DNA of 64,000 nt from Malania oleifera (lineage: Eukaryota; Streptophyta; Magnoliopsida; Santalales; Ximeniaceae): assembly GCF_029873635.1 (NCBI RefSeq), contig NC_080428.1, positions 67,885,601-67,949,600 on the forward strand, given 5' to 3'. Position numbers and translations under genes: made by a program. Every line of letters starts with the position of its first letter. Position 1 is the first letter of the stretch. Below, piece by piece: positions 47,961 to 60,105 of the stretch. Under the pieces are notes generated by a model. That model was given only the letters and a program-made list of their open reading frames with translations, was not told where the DNA came from and made no database searches.

Positions 47961-49492
47961 AGATCTCGGGTGGCTCATTACCCGAATTAACGATCCAACG
48001 TTACTACGTGGATCAGTGGGTGAATCTCTACAAATCCTACGGAGTAAAATCTCGATTTGAGGATTTCTGGGTTTTGACCCTGAAGTTAAGGTGAGGGTTG
48101 AAACGAGCCTAGTGACTTGTAGATCTGTACTAAATAGGGTGATATTGATGTATGGTCTTTCGAATTTAGGATTTGGGAATTTGTGTGGCTATTTTGAGCC
48201 TTTTGGAGTCGTGTTTGGTATTCAGGAATAGGTAAGGGGATTTGTTTATATCAATTGTTTTTAAAATTTGATCCGGTAGAACTATAGATTATGTTTATAA
48301 AGATGTTTTGGTTACTTATTTGGAAAATTTCACCGGGTGAGATTGCCAGTTTTTTAGGGTGTACGATTTTCAAGAAAATTAGGGTTTCAGGTATCGTCTC
48401 CATTTCTGTTGGAAAATCATTTATTTGAATAAAACTAAAGTATAGAGATGACCGTACCTTTATTTTATGTTAAACTATATTTCCGGATCAATTATTATAT
48501 AATTGTTTAATTATCCAAATAGGTGTGGCAGGAGAGGATATTTTGTGATGATTGAGTTGTGATGTGTTTGAAATGAAATATAGGAACTGGAGTTCCTAAC
48601 TATTTTCAGGAATGGTGGTTACTGACATGCTAGTTTCATTATCGTGGGGTCAATAATGACATGCTAGTTTGATTATGTGGGGTCGAGACATTCCAGATTA
48701 ATACCGTGGGGTGGTAAGACATGTCGGGTTAATACCGATGGTCGTAAATTGCCAATTTAGGCTGAAGAGTGTGAAAACACTAGATTTGTGTCGATTCAAT
48801 ACTATGGGTCAATAATGACATGTAGGTTTACCGGATTATGGTTACTAAAATGCCGGTTCAATGTCGTGGGGTCAATAATGACATGCTGGTTTGCCGGATA
48901 ATATCGAAGGTTATGGAATGTTGGTTCGATACCATGGGTCAATAATGACATGTCGGTTTACCGAATTATACCGATGATTGTGAAATATACTGGAACTATT
49001 TGTGGAAATACTAGAAATGCGAAATGCTTAGTTTCTTATTGGAATAACACGCATGTGCCCACACACTGATATAACCTGATTCTCCCATACTGAGAACTGT
49101 CTCGCCCCAATCATACAAATATGTTTCAGGTCCTTCAGGTAGCTGGACCTAGCGTTCTAGAGGGTTCTAGAGTGTAGTATTCTGTTAGTTTTTGTAAGTA
49201 TTGTTGTGAGTACTGAACTGCAGCCGGGATGTCATTTTGGATTATGTTGGATACCTTGGGTTGATGTTTTGTATTATGACAGACTTAGTACTCTAGTATG
49301 AATGAATATAATAGGTTGATATATGTTCCGCTACGTTATTCATGTGAATAGTGGTTGTGAGTAGGGTATCTGTGAGTCCTATCGGGTTGGACCCTTATAC
49401 TTATTGGTATCATGGATGTTTGTATGATACAGATACAGGTTAGGTTCTCAGAACACACTCTGGGGCCCACTTTCAGAGTTCGATGCGTGACA
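47797..49492 (+). repeat. A3 5' LTR (1696 bp)
   Basis: TGTAGTAACC to GATGCGTGACA. It has a CT run at 47916-47957. About six diverged copies of a GGGGTCAATAATGACATG unit lie between 48640 and 48985. A CATACTGAGAACTGTCTCG block lies near 49090. It seems to lack the GTCGACGA cluster of its relatives, because the first about 130 bp go straight into the leader. The U3 is therefore shortened or different. Confidence 0.85.
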
Positions 49493-49495
49493 GCT

Positions 49496-49512
49496 TGGTA
49501 TCAGAGCTAACC
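49496..49512 (+). other. A3 Met-tRNA primer-binding site
   Basis: TGGTATCAGAGCTAACC, three bases after the LTR. Matches the 3' end of initiator tRNA-Met. Leader sequence without other features runs to the gag ATG at 49838. Confidence 0.9.
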
Positions 49513-49837
49513 AAATTGTTAGGTCTTGTAGACTTGGTTAGGCTTGATTAGGTGAACATACCAGAGTATAGGAATGTAAGGAATAGGTAGATTGAGATAT
49601 GGGTAGAGTAGGTAGAGGGTTGTCTTGTACCTAGACAGGGATTCATTGACAGTATTCTGCGTTTTTCCTAGAATGACTATTTTAGTAAAACCGCGGCAAA
49701 CCATGGATGGTTTCATGTCGGCGCGGTGAGGCAGACTTGGACTCGAGAGTTTAGATGTTAACATGATTATTTTACAATGATTGTGTTGATTGTGTTATGG
49801 CTTAGGAATACTAATCTATTCTTATCCTGTTTTCAAA

Positions 49838-50812
49838 ATGAAGCCCAAGGATAACAACTTGGACGGAAGCTCGGAGGGGACTTCGAGCGATGGGTCTCCT
49901 GTCGTGCCTTGAAGCTTGATTGAGTAGGTATTGCGGGAGATTGGGCAGAGTGTTAGGGGATGGGAACATCCACCTATTGCTGTGGGTTGCACTATCAAAA
50001 AATTTACCCGCATGCATCCTCCGACGTTCATTGGAGGATCTGACCCAATAGTGGTCGAGAACTGGGTGCAGAAGATGGAGATGATACTGAAAGTTTTGCA
50101 CTGCATAGACAAACATAGGGTTCTCTATGCTACATTTCAGCTAGCAGGTGAAGCTGAGAGATGGTGAATGGCTGTGAGTCTTCTGGAGGAGCAAAGGACT
50201 GGGCCATCAGAAATGACGTGGAGCCATTTCAAAGAGGTATTCTTTGAGCAACACTTCCCGTTTTTCACTCGAGACATGAAGGCAGATGAGTTCTCAAGTC
50301 TAACCCAGGGAACCTTCACGGTGCAGAGATATGCAGCCAAGTACATCGAGCTGTCTCATTTTGCTTTATGCCTGATATTGAATAAGTATGAGAAGACTCA
50401 AAGGTTCGAGAAGGGTCTGAGGAAGGATATCTGTAAGTAGGTGGCAGTCCTACAAATTCGGAAATTCATTGTATTGGTGGATAAAGCCACCGTGGCTGAA
50501 GCTAGTCTTCAGGAGGAAGTGGTAGTCTAGGATCAGAAGAAGAGGCCAGTGCCTTCTAGTTCTTAGACTAGTGCTCGTCAAGGGCAGTGGAAGAAGAATA
50601 ACTATGGTGCTGGTAAACAACAGGAGATGGAACCACAGGGTCCACAGGGGGATTCATCTCACGCACGGTGTCCTAGGTGCCATAGGTGGCATGAGGGTGA
50701 GTGCCAGCCATTCACAGGTAACTGTCTCCGTTACGGTAAATAGGGCCACATGCACGAGTCTGTCATGCGCTGATGAGTGTTACGCCTGCACTGAATCAAT
50801 ACGGGGGTGGTA
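49838..50812 (+). pseudogene. gag: Element A3 gag
   Basis: ATG at 49838, MKPKDNNLDGSSEGTSSDG. A capsid-like core follows, with FTRMHPPTFIGGSDPIVVE, LYATFQLAGEAERW, FKEVFFEQHFP and YAAKYIELSHFA. Zinc-binding remnants CPRCHRWHEGEC and CLRYGK then a stop are near 50670-50745, and the knuckle has lost Cys positions. Stops lie near 49910, 49925, 50165, 50438, 50528 and 50565, mostly at positions where Trp or Gln codons are expected. Confidence 0.88.
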
Positions 50813-50831
50813 AATAGGCGCTTCAGGGAAA

Positions 50832-51376
50832 TTTGCAGAGGAATGTGGCTCAAACAAGAGTTTACTCACTTACCCTTGCCGATGTGGAGAATGCGGGCAA
50901 TGTGGTGACAGGTACCATGTTATTACTTTCGAATAAAGTCGTTGTCTTATTTGATTCGGGAGTAACCCACTCTATTATATCTATAAGTTTTGTGAAATTG
51001 TGTGGGGATGAAACCCAAATGATGGATGCGGAATAGTCCATGGCGACACCATCGGGGAGTATGGTGCTATGTAGGAAGAAGTTGGGGGATTATCCTATAT
51101 AAATTCAGGGAAGGATGCTACTAGTGAATCTAGTGGTATTTGACATGTACGGGTTTGGTGTTATTCTGGGGATGGACTGGTTATCCTCTAGTTTTGCTAT
51201 TATCGACTGTAACCAGAAAAAGGTAGTGTTCAGACCTTCGGATGGACAAAAGTATAAGTTTGTGAGATCGTGTGTGCGCTCAGCACCACAGATTTTATTG
51301 GCAATATAGGAAAAAAGGTTACTCTTAGACGGGTGCCAACGGTACCTAGCATGTGTAAAGGAGCCACCGCGGGATG
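50832..51376 (+). pseudogene. pol: Element A3 protease and start of RT
   Basis: An aspartic protease with LFDSGVTHSIIS (catalytic DSG kept) near 50948 and VILGMDWLSS near 51160, the paired C-terminal motif. TAG near 51034 and TAA near 51100 interrupt it. The RT linker begins LLLDGCQRYLACVKEPPRD and is cut at GGATG by solo LTR E. It resumes at 63169. Confidence 0.88.
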
Positions 51377-52423
51377 TGTAGTGACCCAGAGGAATTATAA
51401 TAGTTAAATAATAAAAGGAAGGGAGAAAAGGAAATTAAAAAGGGGCAAAAGCAGGCGTTCGTGGACGAACGCTTCGCGTTCGTCGACGACGTTGTATATG
51501 GGGCTCATCGATGAGGGTGTGATTCGTCGACAAAAAAATACCAAGGGAGGTTTTGGGTGATTCTAAATTTCGTTAACGAGGAGAAAGTTCATCGACGAGT
51601 TTTTTTCATGACCTCGTCGATGAGATGACGTGGCTCGTCAACGAAGGCCACAGTATAAATAGTCTTAAACGCTATTTCTTGGCTGAATTTTGTAGCAGAA
51701 GTCCTCTCTCTCTCCACCTTTGGTTTCCCTAACGTATCTCTAGCTTTCTGGGCTCATTCTTTGCTGGATCGATGATCCGAAGCCGCCACGACGCTCCAGG
51801 AAAGTTCTCTACAAGTCTGCTGGAGCATATCGTTGGTGGGACGAGTTTGGAATTCATCCTAGATTCAGGGTAAGGTTTTCTACTCAGTATTTGGCTATTT
51901 GATAGATGTAGAAAGCATAGTACGCGTAGAAATACTGAACTTTAGTTCTAGGAAATGTTGTTTTCAAGGTGTTGACCAGGGAACCCGACGGGTGTTGAGT
52001 TGATTGTTTTAGGGGTTTTTTCAAGAATCAGGTAAGGGGATAAACTAAGCTAATTATTTTATGAAAATGTATGTATTTTATTACAACATCTAATTTCAAG
52101 AAAATAAATATATTATATATACGTTTTATATTTGGGAAATACTACTTTCAATGATGGTATGTTAAATATACGAAAAAACCAATTTTGTGTGGCATGAGTG
52201 GAAATTATAATGAAATACTGTTTTTTGGGAATATGATAAGGATATGGATTTTTAAAATGAAAAATCGGTGTACGGGCCGAGATTTTTATATGTTTACCGG
52301 CGTACGGGTCGAGCTATGGATATGTTTTGTAGGCGTATGGGCCGTGCTATGTGTATGATTTGCCTGCATACAAGCCGAGCTATGGATACGTTTTGTCAAC
52401 GTATGGGCTGTACTATGTGTAGC

Positions 52424-53099
52424 TAGGGGTGAGCATAATTCGGTGAAAATCGAATTAACCGACCGAAATTGGTCAGTTCGATTCGGGTAAAAAACTTGGT
52501 TCAGTCGGTTCAGTTGGGATTTTATAAAAAAATTGGTTTCGGTTCGGTTAACAAAAAAATAATAATTCGGTTAACCGATTAACCGAATTATTAATTAATT
52601 AAATTTTAAGTATAAATTATGCATATAACTGTTTTTTATTATGAACATGGATATACCTTGTGGAAATTATTGTTGTCGTTTAAGGGGATGACAACGCCGA
52701 CAATAAATATTTTCAGCGAAATTTTTTTCATCTTTTTTATTTTCAACGTTTCAATAATAACAAAAACATTTTTTTATTTCCACTTGATTTGCGAAGACCT
52801 AGAATAAATAAATAAATAAAAGTTATTGCACCTCAAAATAAATAAGCCTATGTGATAGAGTAAATGCATTAACACAATTATTAAAATAAATTAGTTATGA
52901 AATTTTTATTTAATGTATAATTGAATAAATTCGGTTAAAATCGGTTAACCGAATTACCTGAATTGGTAATTTAGTCAGGTTCGGTTCGGTGTGTTTTAGT
53001 AGTTTGGTTGGTTCGGTTAACAGCATTATTTAACTGAATTTTTCAGTTAATTCGGTTAATTACCCAAATTTGGCCGAACCGACCGTTTGCTCACCCCTC
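52424..53099. mobile_element. hAT-type MITE at the 5' end of F
   Basis: 676 bp, with TIRs TAGGGGTGAGCA and TGCTCACCCCTC and an 8-bp TSD TGTGTAGC (52416-52423 and 53100-53107). The ends are rich in CGGTTCGGTTAACCGAATT-type sequence on both sides. The middle is A/T-rich with no transposase ORF. TIR style and 8-bp TSD indicate mobilisation by a hAT transposase supplied in trans. Confidence 0.9.
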
Positions 53100-53101
53100 T
53101 G

Positions 53102-55063
53102 TGTAGCGACCCGATGAATAATAGTATTTTAATAATAAAGAGGAAGAGAATTTTTCAGGGGCTTCATCAACGAACACAGGGGATTCGTCGACGAAGGCAT
53201 AAGAGGACCTCGTCGATGAAGACAAGATTTCGTCGACGAGAAAATATCGAGAGACGGATTTGGGCTACTCTGAATTTCGTTGACAAAGGGTAAGGTTCGT
53301 CGATGAATTTACTGAAGGACTCGTCAACGAGGTGATGTGTCTCATCGACGAATTTGGCCCTATAAATAGTGAAAACTCGAATTTTTATTCAAATTTAGTG
53401 CTTCTCTTTCTCTCTCTCTCCTCTCTCTCTCTCTCTCCTACGATCTCTCTCACTTCTCTTTTCGATTTTGGCCCCGCCAGTCGCCAGATTGACGATCTGA
53501 AGCCATCACGACGTTCCTAGCGAAGTTCTCTTCAAGTTTGTTAGGGCGAATGGTCGGTGGGATTGAGTTGGATTTCATCCCAAATTCAGGGTAAGACCTT
53601 TTAGTCAATTTTTGGCCTTCTGACAATTTTAGGAAATGATGTAGGCAAAGAAATACTGATATTTTGTTCTGAAAAATATTATTTTCAGGGTGTTGTGTAG
53701 GAGACCCTGTGGGCGTTAGGCCAATATACCATAGGGGCTTTTTAGTAATCAGGGAAGGGAAATATGCTATGCTAGGCAATTTCACTATGTTCAGTGTAAA
53801 CTACATGTATTTAACAGATGATTATTCATGATAGAAGTTATACAGTTTATCATTTATATATAATATGTTTAAAAATTTCTGTGTGGCTTGAGAATATGAA
53901 AATAGTACGGAAATATGTTTTACGAATTTCAATATCATGATTATACGAATTTTAGTACCATGATTATACGAATTTTAGTACCATGATTATACGAATCTCA
54001 ATACCATGATTATACGAATTTCAGTACCATGATTATACAATTTTCAGTGTTATGATTATACAGTTCTCAGTACCATGACGTACAGATTACAATTACAGTT
54101 TATTCAGTATCATGGTTATTATAATTATTTCAGAATTATGGCAAATCAGATAGTTGTATATGGAGATGTATTATATAGTATCAGACCCTATTGGACCATA
54201 CAGTTACAGAGCACGGTACCATAGCTACAAATATTTCAGTTATGAGTGCAACCACCTATTTAGATAATACGTGGTAGTAGGACGATTGTATAGTGCCCTA
54301 GACGTGGACAGACTCCCCATTAGATATGGGTTGAGGAGGGCAGATCAGACCGAGGGAGTATAGTGATTTACCCTGGTCAGCCAGCCAGTGTAGATCCCGC
54401 CTACGGGCTGCACAACCCTGTCATGAGGGGTTAAATCATGACACACAGTTATCCACAGGGAAAGTTTTCAGTTATTATTACGTATATACAGTTTTACAGA
54501 AACAGGGAATATACTTATGTACATTAGAATTATTTTGAATAGTAACCTACAATACTGTTATATTAAGCAACATGGAAAGGGTGGTGGATTTTATTACTTG
54601 TACTGTACTTACAAATCCAGTTATACATGATTATATAGAAATAAATTTTTCATAATATTGTAACTCATTTGCCACACACTAGTAATAGCATATTTCGTCT
54701 TACTGAGCATTGGCTCATCCTAATTACTTTAACATTTTTCAAGTGATCTAGGTAGGCGAGCAGATCAGGCTCGCGGGTAAAGGGGCTTCAGTACTACCCT
54801 GTCAGTAGATAGTGAGTATGTTTTTGGAGTATTTTTATATGTCCCAACCCAGTTGAGGGTATTTTGGGAAACAGTCACACATGTATAGTTTTGGGAAACA
54901 ATTTAGCACTCTAGTATTGTCAATATTTACATATGGTTATGTTTATATGATTTCTGCTTCTCGCTGCTTAGGTTAACGATTGGGTTTAATTAGTATGGTA
55001 TCAAAGCATGTTAAATGTCATAGTGTAAAAAAAAAAAACCAATTTAAATAGCAGGTTGTTACA
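53102..55063 (+). repeat. F 5' LTR (group 2)
   Basis: TGTAGCGACCCG to GCAGGTTGTTACA. Six to seven TCGTCGACGA-type motifs lie at 53165-53350, and TATAAATA is at 53361-53368. A donor-like CAGGGTAAGACC (GT at 53591) and acceptor-like TTTTCAG (53683-53688) enclose a 98-base potential leader intron. About five copies of a TACGAATTTCAGTACCATGAT unit lie at 53930-54080. A CCCGCCTACGGGCTGCACAA block is at about 54398. Confidence 0.92.
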
Positions 55064-55066
55064 GTT

Positions 55067-55079
55067 TGGTATCAGAGCC
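55067..55079 (+). other. F Met-tRNA primer-binding site
   Basis: TGGTATCAGAGCC, three bases after the LTR end. Followed by an untranslated leader of about 285 bases to the gag ATG. Confidence 0.9.
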
Positions 55080-55364
55080 TAGGTTGCTAGGTTCTGTAGA
55101 CTTTAGAATGCAACAGAAGCAATACCAGAGTATAGGAAAAGGATTTTTTGTTCGGTTGTCTGGATACAAGATTTCCGTGGTGGTTTCTGTGTTTTTCTTG
55201 GGGTGACGATTTTAGGAAAACCATAGTAAACTATTGTCGGGTCGTGTGTTTAGGTGACAAAACTAGATATTGAGTTAAGGTCAAGGAAGGTAATTAATTT
55301 TGAATTGGCACAGGATAGGCCCGTATAGGAGAGAAAGTGCTTAAGTGTGTTTCTTGTTTTCAAG

Positions 55365-56400
55365 ATGGACCCAGCAAGTAGTGGCACGAATACTGGGGAG
55401 GATAGGCCAGTACCTTCCAACATAGGTGGAGGAGAGATGGATGTTGTACTACGTAGTGTCACTCAGCAGGTGATGGCTGAGATGGCCAGGAGCTCTAAGG
55501 AGCGTGGCTGTTCGATTAAGCAGTTTACGTGGATGAAGCCCCCATCCTTTGCTAGTGGAGATGATCCGATTGTAGCTGAGAATTGAGTCCAGGACATTGA
55601 AGAGACATTGGCGGTGCTTCCATGTACGGATGAATAGAAAGAAGCATTTGCAGCATTTAAGTTGATAAGGGAGGAGAAGCACTGGTGGAGAGCAGCGCGT
55701 CTGATAGAGGAGCAGAGGCCAATTTCAGTTCCAGTGACGTGGGACCAATTCAAGGAGCTATTCTTCGAGCGGTATTTCCCTGCTATCGTTCAAAGTGCGA
55801 AAGCAGCAGAGTTTCTACATTTGGTATAGGGGCAGATGACTATATCCCAGTACGTGGCTTCGAGTTGTCGCGTTTAGCTCCACATCTAGCACCTGATGAA
55901 AAGAAAAAGGCAAGGAGGTTTGAAGAGGGACCGAGGCAGAACTTGTTTGAGCATGTGATTGGGTTCAGGGCTCAGACATTCACAGAGGTTGTAGACAGAG
56001 CTGCGATTATTGAGAGTGGCATTCAGAGGGGTGTAGCAGCTCAGAGTCAGAGGAAGAGGCCTGCGCCTCAAGGTTTTCAGGCTGGCACCAGTAAGGGTCA
56101 ATGGAGAGGAGGTCACGATAGGGGGGACTAGAGGCAGATGGGAGGACCTCGTGGGAACCAAGGTATGCCAACTTACCCGGTGTGTTAGACATACGGGAGA
56201 CATCATTTGAGGGAGTGCCGGGTAGGCAGGGGTGTATGTTATCGTTGTGGGAGACCCGATCACGTGGTACGTGAATGCCTAGGTCAACCAAACCAGGTCC
56301 CAGCTCCCAGACCCTATCAGGGAGGACATCAAGCATCTCGGGGAGGATACCAGGCACCTTGTGGTGGCCAGTAGAGGAATGTGGCCCTAAAGTGAGTATA
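55365..56400 (+). pseudogene. gag: Element F gag
   Basis: ATG 55365, MDPASSGTNTGEDRPV. VTQQVMAEMARSSKERG and a short FTWMKPPSFASGDDPIVAEN precede the capsid core (WDQFKELFFERYFPAIV). The RNA-binding zinc knuckle CYRCGRPDHVVREC is complete at 56237-56278. TGA near 55587, TAG near 55636 and TAG near 55828 interrupt the first frame. A shift near 55850 moves the frame to the C-terminal half (FELSRLAPHLAPDEKKKARR). TAG codons lie near 56129 and 56187. Confidence 0.9.
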
Positions 56401-56404
56401 CGCT

Positions 56405-59400
56405 CTAATGCTGGTTGATGCAGAGGCTGCTACAAATGTGGTGACAAGCACATTTACTGTTCTATCATATCCAGTTATTGTTCTTTTTGACTCGGATGCT
56501 ACTCATTCTTTCATTTCTGCATCTTATGTTAAATTATTTGAGAGTGAGACCTAGTCATTAGATATAGCACTATCAGTAGCTACACCATCAGGGTCAGTGA
56601 TCAGATGTCAGAAGGTACTTAGAGGCTATCCAATAGAAATTCAGGGGAAAGTACTACCAGCAGATATGATTGTGTTTGATACGTGTGGGATCAATATAAT
56701 ACTAAGTATAGACTGGTTGGCTGTCAATCACGCCAGCATTGATCGTTTCCAGAAGCAAGTAGTCTTCAGACCCCTTGGTGAGCAAGAATTCAGATTCGTT
56801 GGTTCATGGGTACGTGCTCCAACGCAGTTGGTATTCGGCGTGCAGGCAAGCAGATTACTTTTGGACGGAGGTCAGAGGTTTGCGGCATTTGCGAAAGAAG
56901 TATCTGAAAATAAATTGAAGATTGATAGCACTCCAGTAGTACGAGAATTTCCAGATGTTTTTCCAAAGGAGTTACTTAGATTACCTCTTGTGCGCGAGGT
57001 GGATTTTCCTATAGATTTACCTCCAGGGACTGCGCCAATCTCTAAGGTCTCGTATCGTATGGCTCCAGCTGAGTTGGGAGAATTGAAAAATCAATTGCAA
57101 GACTTGTTGAATAGGGGATTTATACGACCTAGTGTATCACCATGGGATGCTCCAGTGTTGTTTGTAAAGAAGAAAGATGGGTTCATGAGGATGTGTATCG
57201 ATTATAGAGAAATCAACGAAGTTACTATTAAGAATAAATATCATCTACCCCACATAGACGATTTGTTTACTCAGCTCCAGGGTACACGGGTATATTCCAA
57301 GATTGACCTCAGATCCGGGTATCATCAAGTGAGAGTAAAAGCGGAGGATGTTGTGAAAACAGCCTTCAGGACCAGGTACGGGCACTATGAATTTCTCGTT
57401 ATGCCATTTGGTCTAACGAATGCCCCGGCTGTGTTCATGAACTTGATGAATAAATTTTTTCACTAGTATTTAGATCAGTTTGTAGTAGTTTTTATTGATG
57501 ATATACTGATGTACTCAATGATTTTTGAGGAGCATGAGGTGCATTTGAGGCAGGTGTTGCAGACTCTCAGAGAGGAGAAGCTCTATGCCAAGTTTAGCAA
57601 GTGTGAGTTCTGGCTTGAGAAGGTTGCATTTTTAGGCCATGTGATCTCAGGAGACGGTATAGCAGTGGATCCTAGCAAGATTGATGCGGTGGTAGGTTGG
57701 GTCAGGGCGAGAAATGTGCAGGAAGTCAGAGGTTTCTTAGGACTGGCAGGTTATTACCGCCAATTTGTGGAGGGAAATTCAGCTTTGTTAGGACCACTCA
57801 CACGTTTGACTAGGAAGAATGCCAGATTTGTGTGGGATGAAGAGTGCGAGCAGAGCTTTCAGGAATTAAAGCAGCGGCTTGTCACTGCTCCAGTTCTGAC
57901 GATTCCATCGGGAGGTGATGGTTGTGTTACCTATAGTGACGCGTCTTTGAAAGGGCTCAGTTGTGTACTTATGCAGCACGGTAAGGTGGTAGCATATGCG
58001 TCCAGACAGTTGAAAGAATATGAAAAGAACTGCCCTACTCATGATCTAGAATTGGCTGCAATTGTACATGCACTAAAGATCTGGAGACATTATTTATATA
58101 GTGAGAAATGCAAAATATTTTTGGATCACAAGAGCCTAAAGTACTTCTTTACACAGAAAGAGTTGAATATGCGACAAAGGAGGTGGTTGGAACTTATCAA
58201 GGATTACGACTGTACCATCAGTTACCACAAAAGTAAAGCAAATGTGGTGGTTGATGCTTTGAGCCATAAATTAGGAGACACAGCACAGATAGCAACGGAG
58301 TTCAGCATCCAATTTAGATGGGCTTAGAAAGACTCGGTGTGGAATTAGTGGAAGATGGTCCTCAGGCACTTATTGCTAGTCTAGTTGTCCAGCCTACACT
58401 TTATGAGAGAATTAAAGCTGTTAAGAGAAATTATCCAGAGTTAGTGGAGGTGCTTGCCAGGATACGAGATGGTCAGGAAGAGGAATTCAGTATTTCTGAC
58501 GATGGGGTTCTGAGATTCCGTACCAAACTATGTGTGCCTGCAGATGACAGCATCAGAAGGACGATTCTAAAGGAGGCACATAGATGTCTATACATTGTTC
58601 ACCGTGGTAGTACGAAAATGTATAGGAATATATGAGATTATTTCTAGTGGAGTGGCATGAAGAGAGAAATAGAAAAATTTGTGCAACAGTGTTTGACATG
58701 CCAGCAGGTTAAGGCTGAGCACCAAAGGCCGGCTGGTCAGTTACAGCCATTATTCATTCCCGAGTGGAAGTGGGACCATGTATCCATGGATTTTGTTACT
58801 GGACTGCCGCCAGCGCCGCATGGTCAGAATGCCATTTGGGTGGTGGTTGATAGGTTGACAAAGACAGCGCATTTTCTGCCCATTAAAGTCAGCTACCCTA
58901 TGAATCGGTTTGTAGAGATTTACATACAAGAGATTGTTCGACCCCATGGAGTACCGGTATCCATAGTCTCAGATCGTGATCCACATTTTACATCACGATT
59001 CTGGAGGAGTTTATAGGAGGCATTGGGGACTCAATTAGCATTCAGCACTACTTTCCACCCTCAGACCGATGGTCAGACTGAGAGAACAATCCAGATATTA
59101 GAAGATATGCTTCGTGCCTGTGTGCTAGAATTTGGAGGTAGCTGGATTCAATTTTTGCCGCTAGTTGAATTTGCTTATAATAACAATTATCAGAGTAGCA
59201 TCAGCATGGCACCCTACGAGGCATTATACGTTAGGAGATGCTAATCTCCTCTTTTTTGGGATGAAGTAGGTGAAAGGCAAGTTTTGGGTCTATAGATAAT
59301 TCAGCAAGCATGCGATAGAGTCCGACTTATTCGAGATAGGATTAGTGTAGCGCATAGTTGACAGAAAAGCTACGCGGATACTCTCCGCCGAAAACTGGAA

Positions 59401-59831
59401 TTTGAAGTAGGTGATCATGTATTTCTAAGAATAACTCCACTGAAGGGGATCTTGAGATTTGGGAAAAATGGTAAGTTGAGCCCTAGGTTTATTGGCCCAT
59501 TTGAGATACTTGAGAAGATTGGGTCAGTAGCCTATCAACTAGCTTTACCGCCATCTCTATTTCGAGTTCATGACGTATTTCATATTTCTATACTAAGGAA
59601 ATACGTTCCAGATCCTTCCCATTTTATCAGCCATGCGGAACTGGAAGTCAATGAGACTTCAGTGTATGAAGAGCTCTAGTACAAATTCTAGATAGGAAAG
59701 AACAGGATTTGCGCAATAAGAAGATACCACTAGTAAAAGTTCTATGGAGAAGCCATGCGATTGAAGAATCCTCATGGGAGCTTGAAGATGAAATCAGACG
59801 GAAATATCCTCATTTATTTGATGAATTATAG
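56405..59831 (+). pseudogene. pol: Element F pol (protease to chromodomain)
   Basis: Protease: the active site reads LFDSDATHSF, with Gly of DSG replaced by Asp (about 56488); TAG near 56552. RT is open from 56597 to 57466 with [30 protein letters not shown] and FIDDILMY, with one TAG at 57464. RNase H (to about 58270) keeps [14 protein letters not shown]. After a frame change near 58290, integrase has [22 protein letters not shown] zinc finger, [20 protein letters not shown] and TDGQTERTIQILEDML (D, D, E core kept). Then SPRFIGPFEILEKIG, VHDVFHISILRKYV, a frame change near 59680, and a chromodomain-like IPLVKVLWRSHAIEESSWEL ending at TAG 59829. Stops include 58635 and 59014. Confidence 0.92.
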
Positions 59832-60105
59832 TATTGATGTATATGCTAAGATGGTAATTTTATTTTGTTGAGTTCAGTGTAATTGTAATGTAGAGTGTAG
59901 GTTAGGTAGTATTTTAGTTTTGGGGAAAATTTTCTTTTATGGCTGTAATCTTCCAGAACTACCCATGTAACCACGGTATTCCTCCGCCATAAGTGAGGGC
60001 AGGTAATAAAATAAGTAGACCCTTTTCTTCTATTGGATGATGGAGTGTATAGATAGAGATACAGATATTAAATTTCGAGGACGAAATTTTATAAGGAGGG
60101 GAGAA
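59832..60105 (+). other. F 3' UTR and polypurine tract
   Basis: Contains the clearest Ty3 copy of the shared block, 59966-59999 (TGTAACCACGGTATTCCTCC then GCCATAAGTGAGGG). It is followed by GTAATAAAATAAGTAGACCC, TTTCGAGGACGAAATTTT and the PPT AAGGAGGGGAGA at 60093-60104. Confidence 0.85.

Noticed and set aside
49496..49512. TGGTATCAGAGC matches tRNA-Met and might suggest a tRNA gene
   Set aside because: Only the 3' complement of the tRNA is present, next to an LTR. It is a primer-binding site. The same holds at 38068, 45796 and 55067, and at 17731 for tRNA-Asp.
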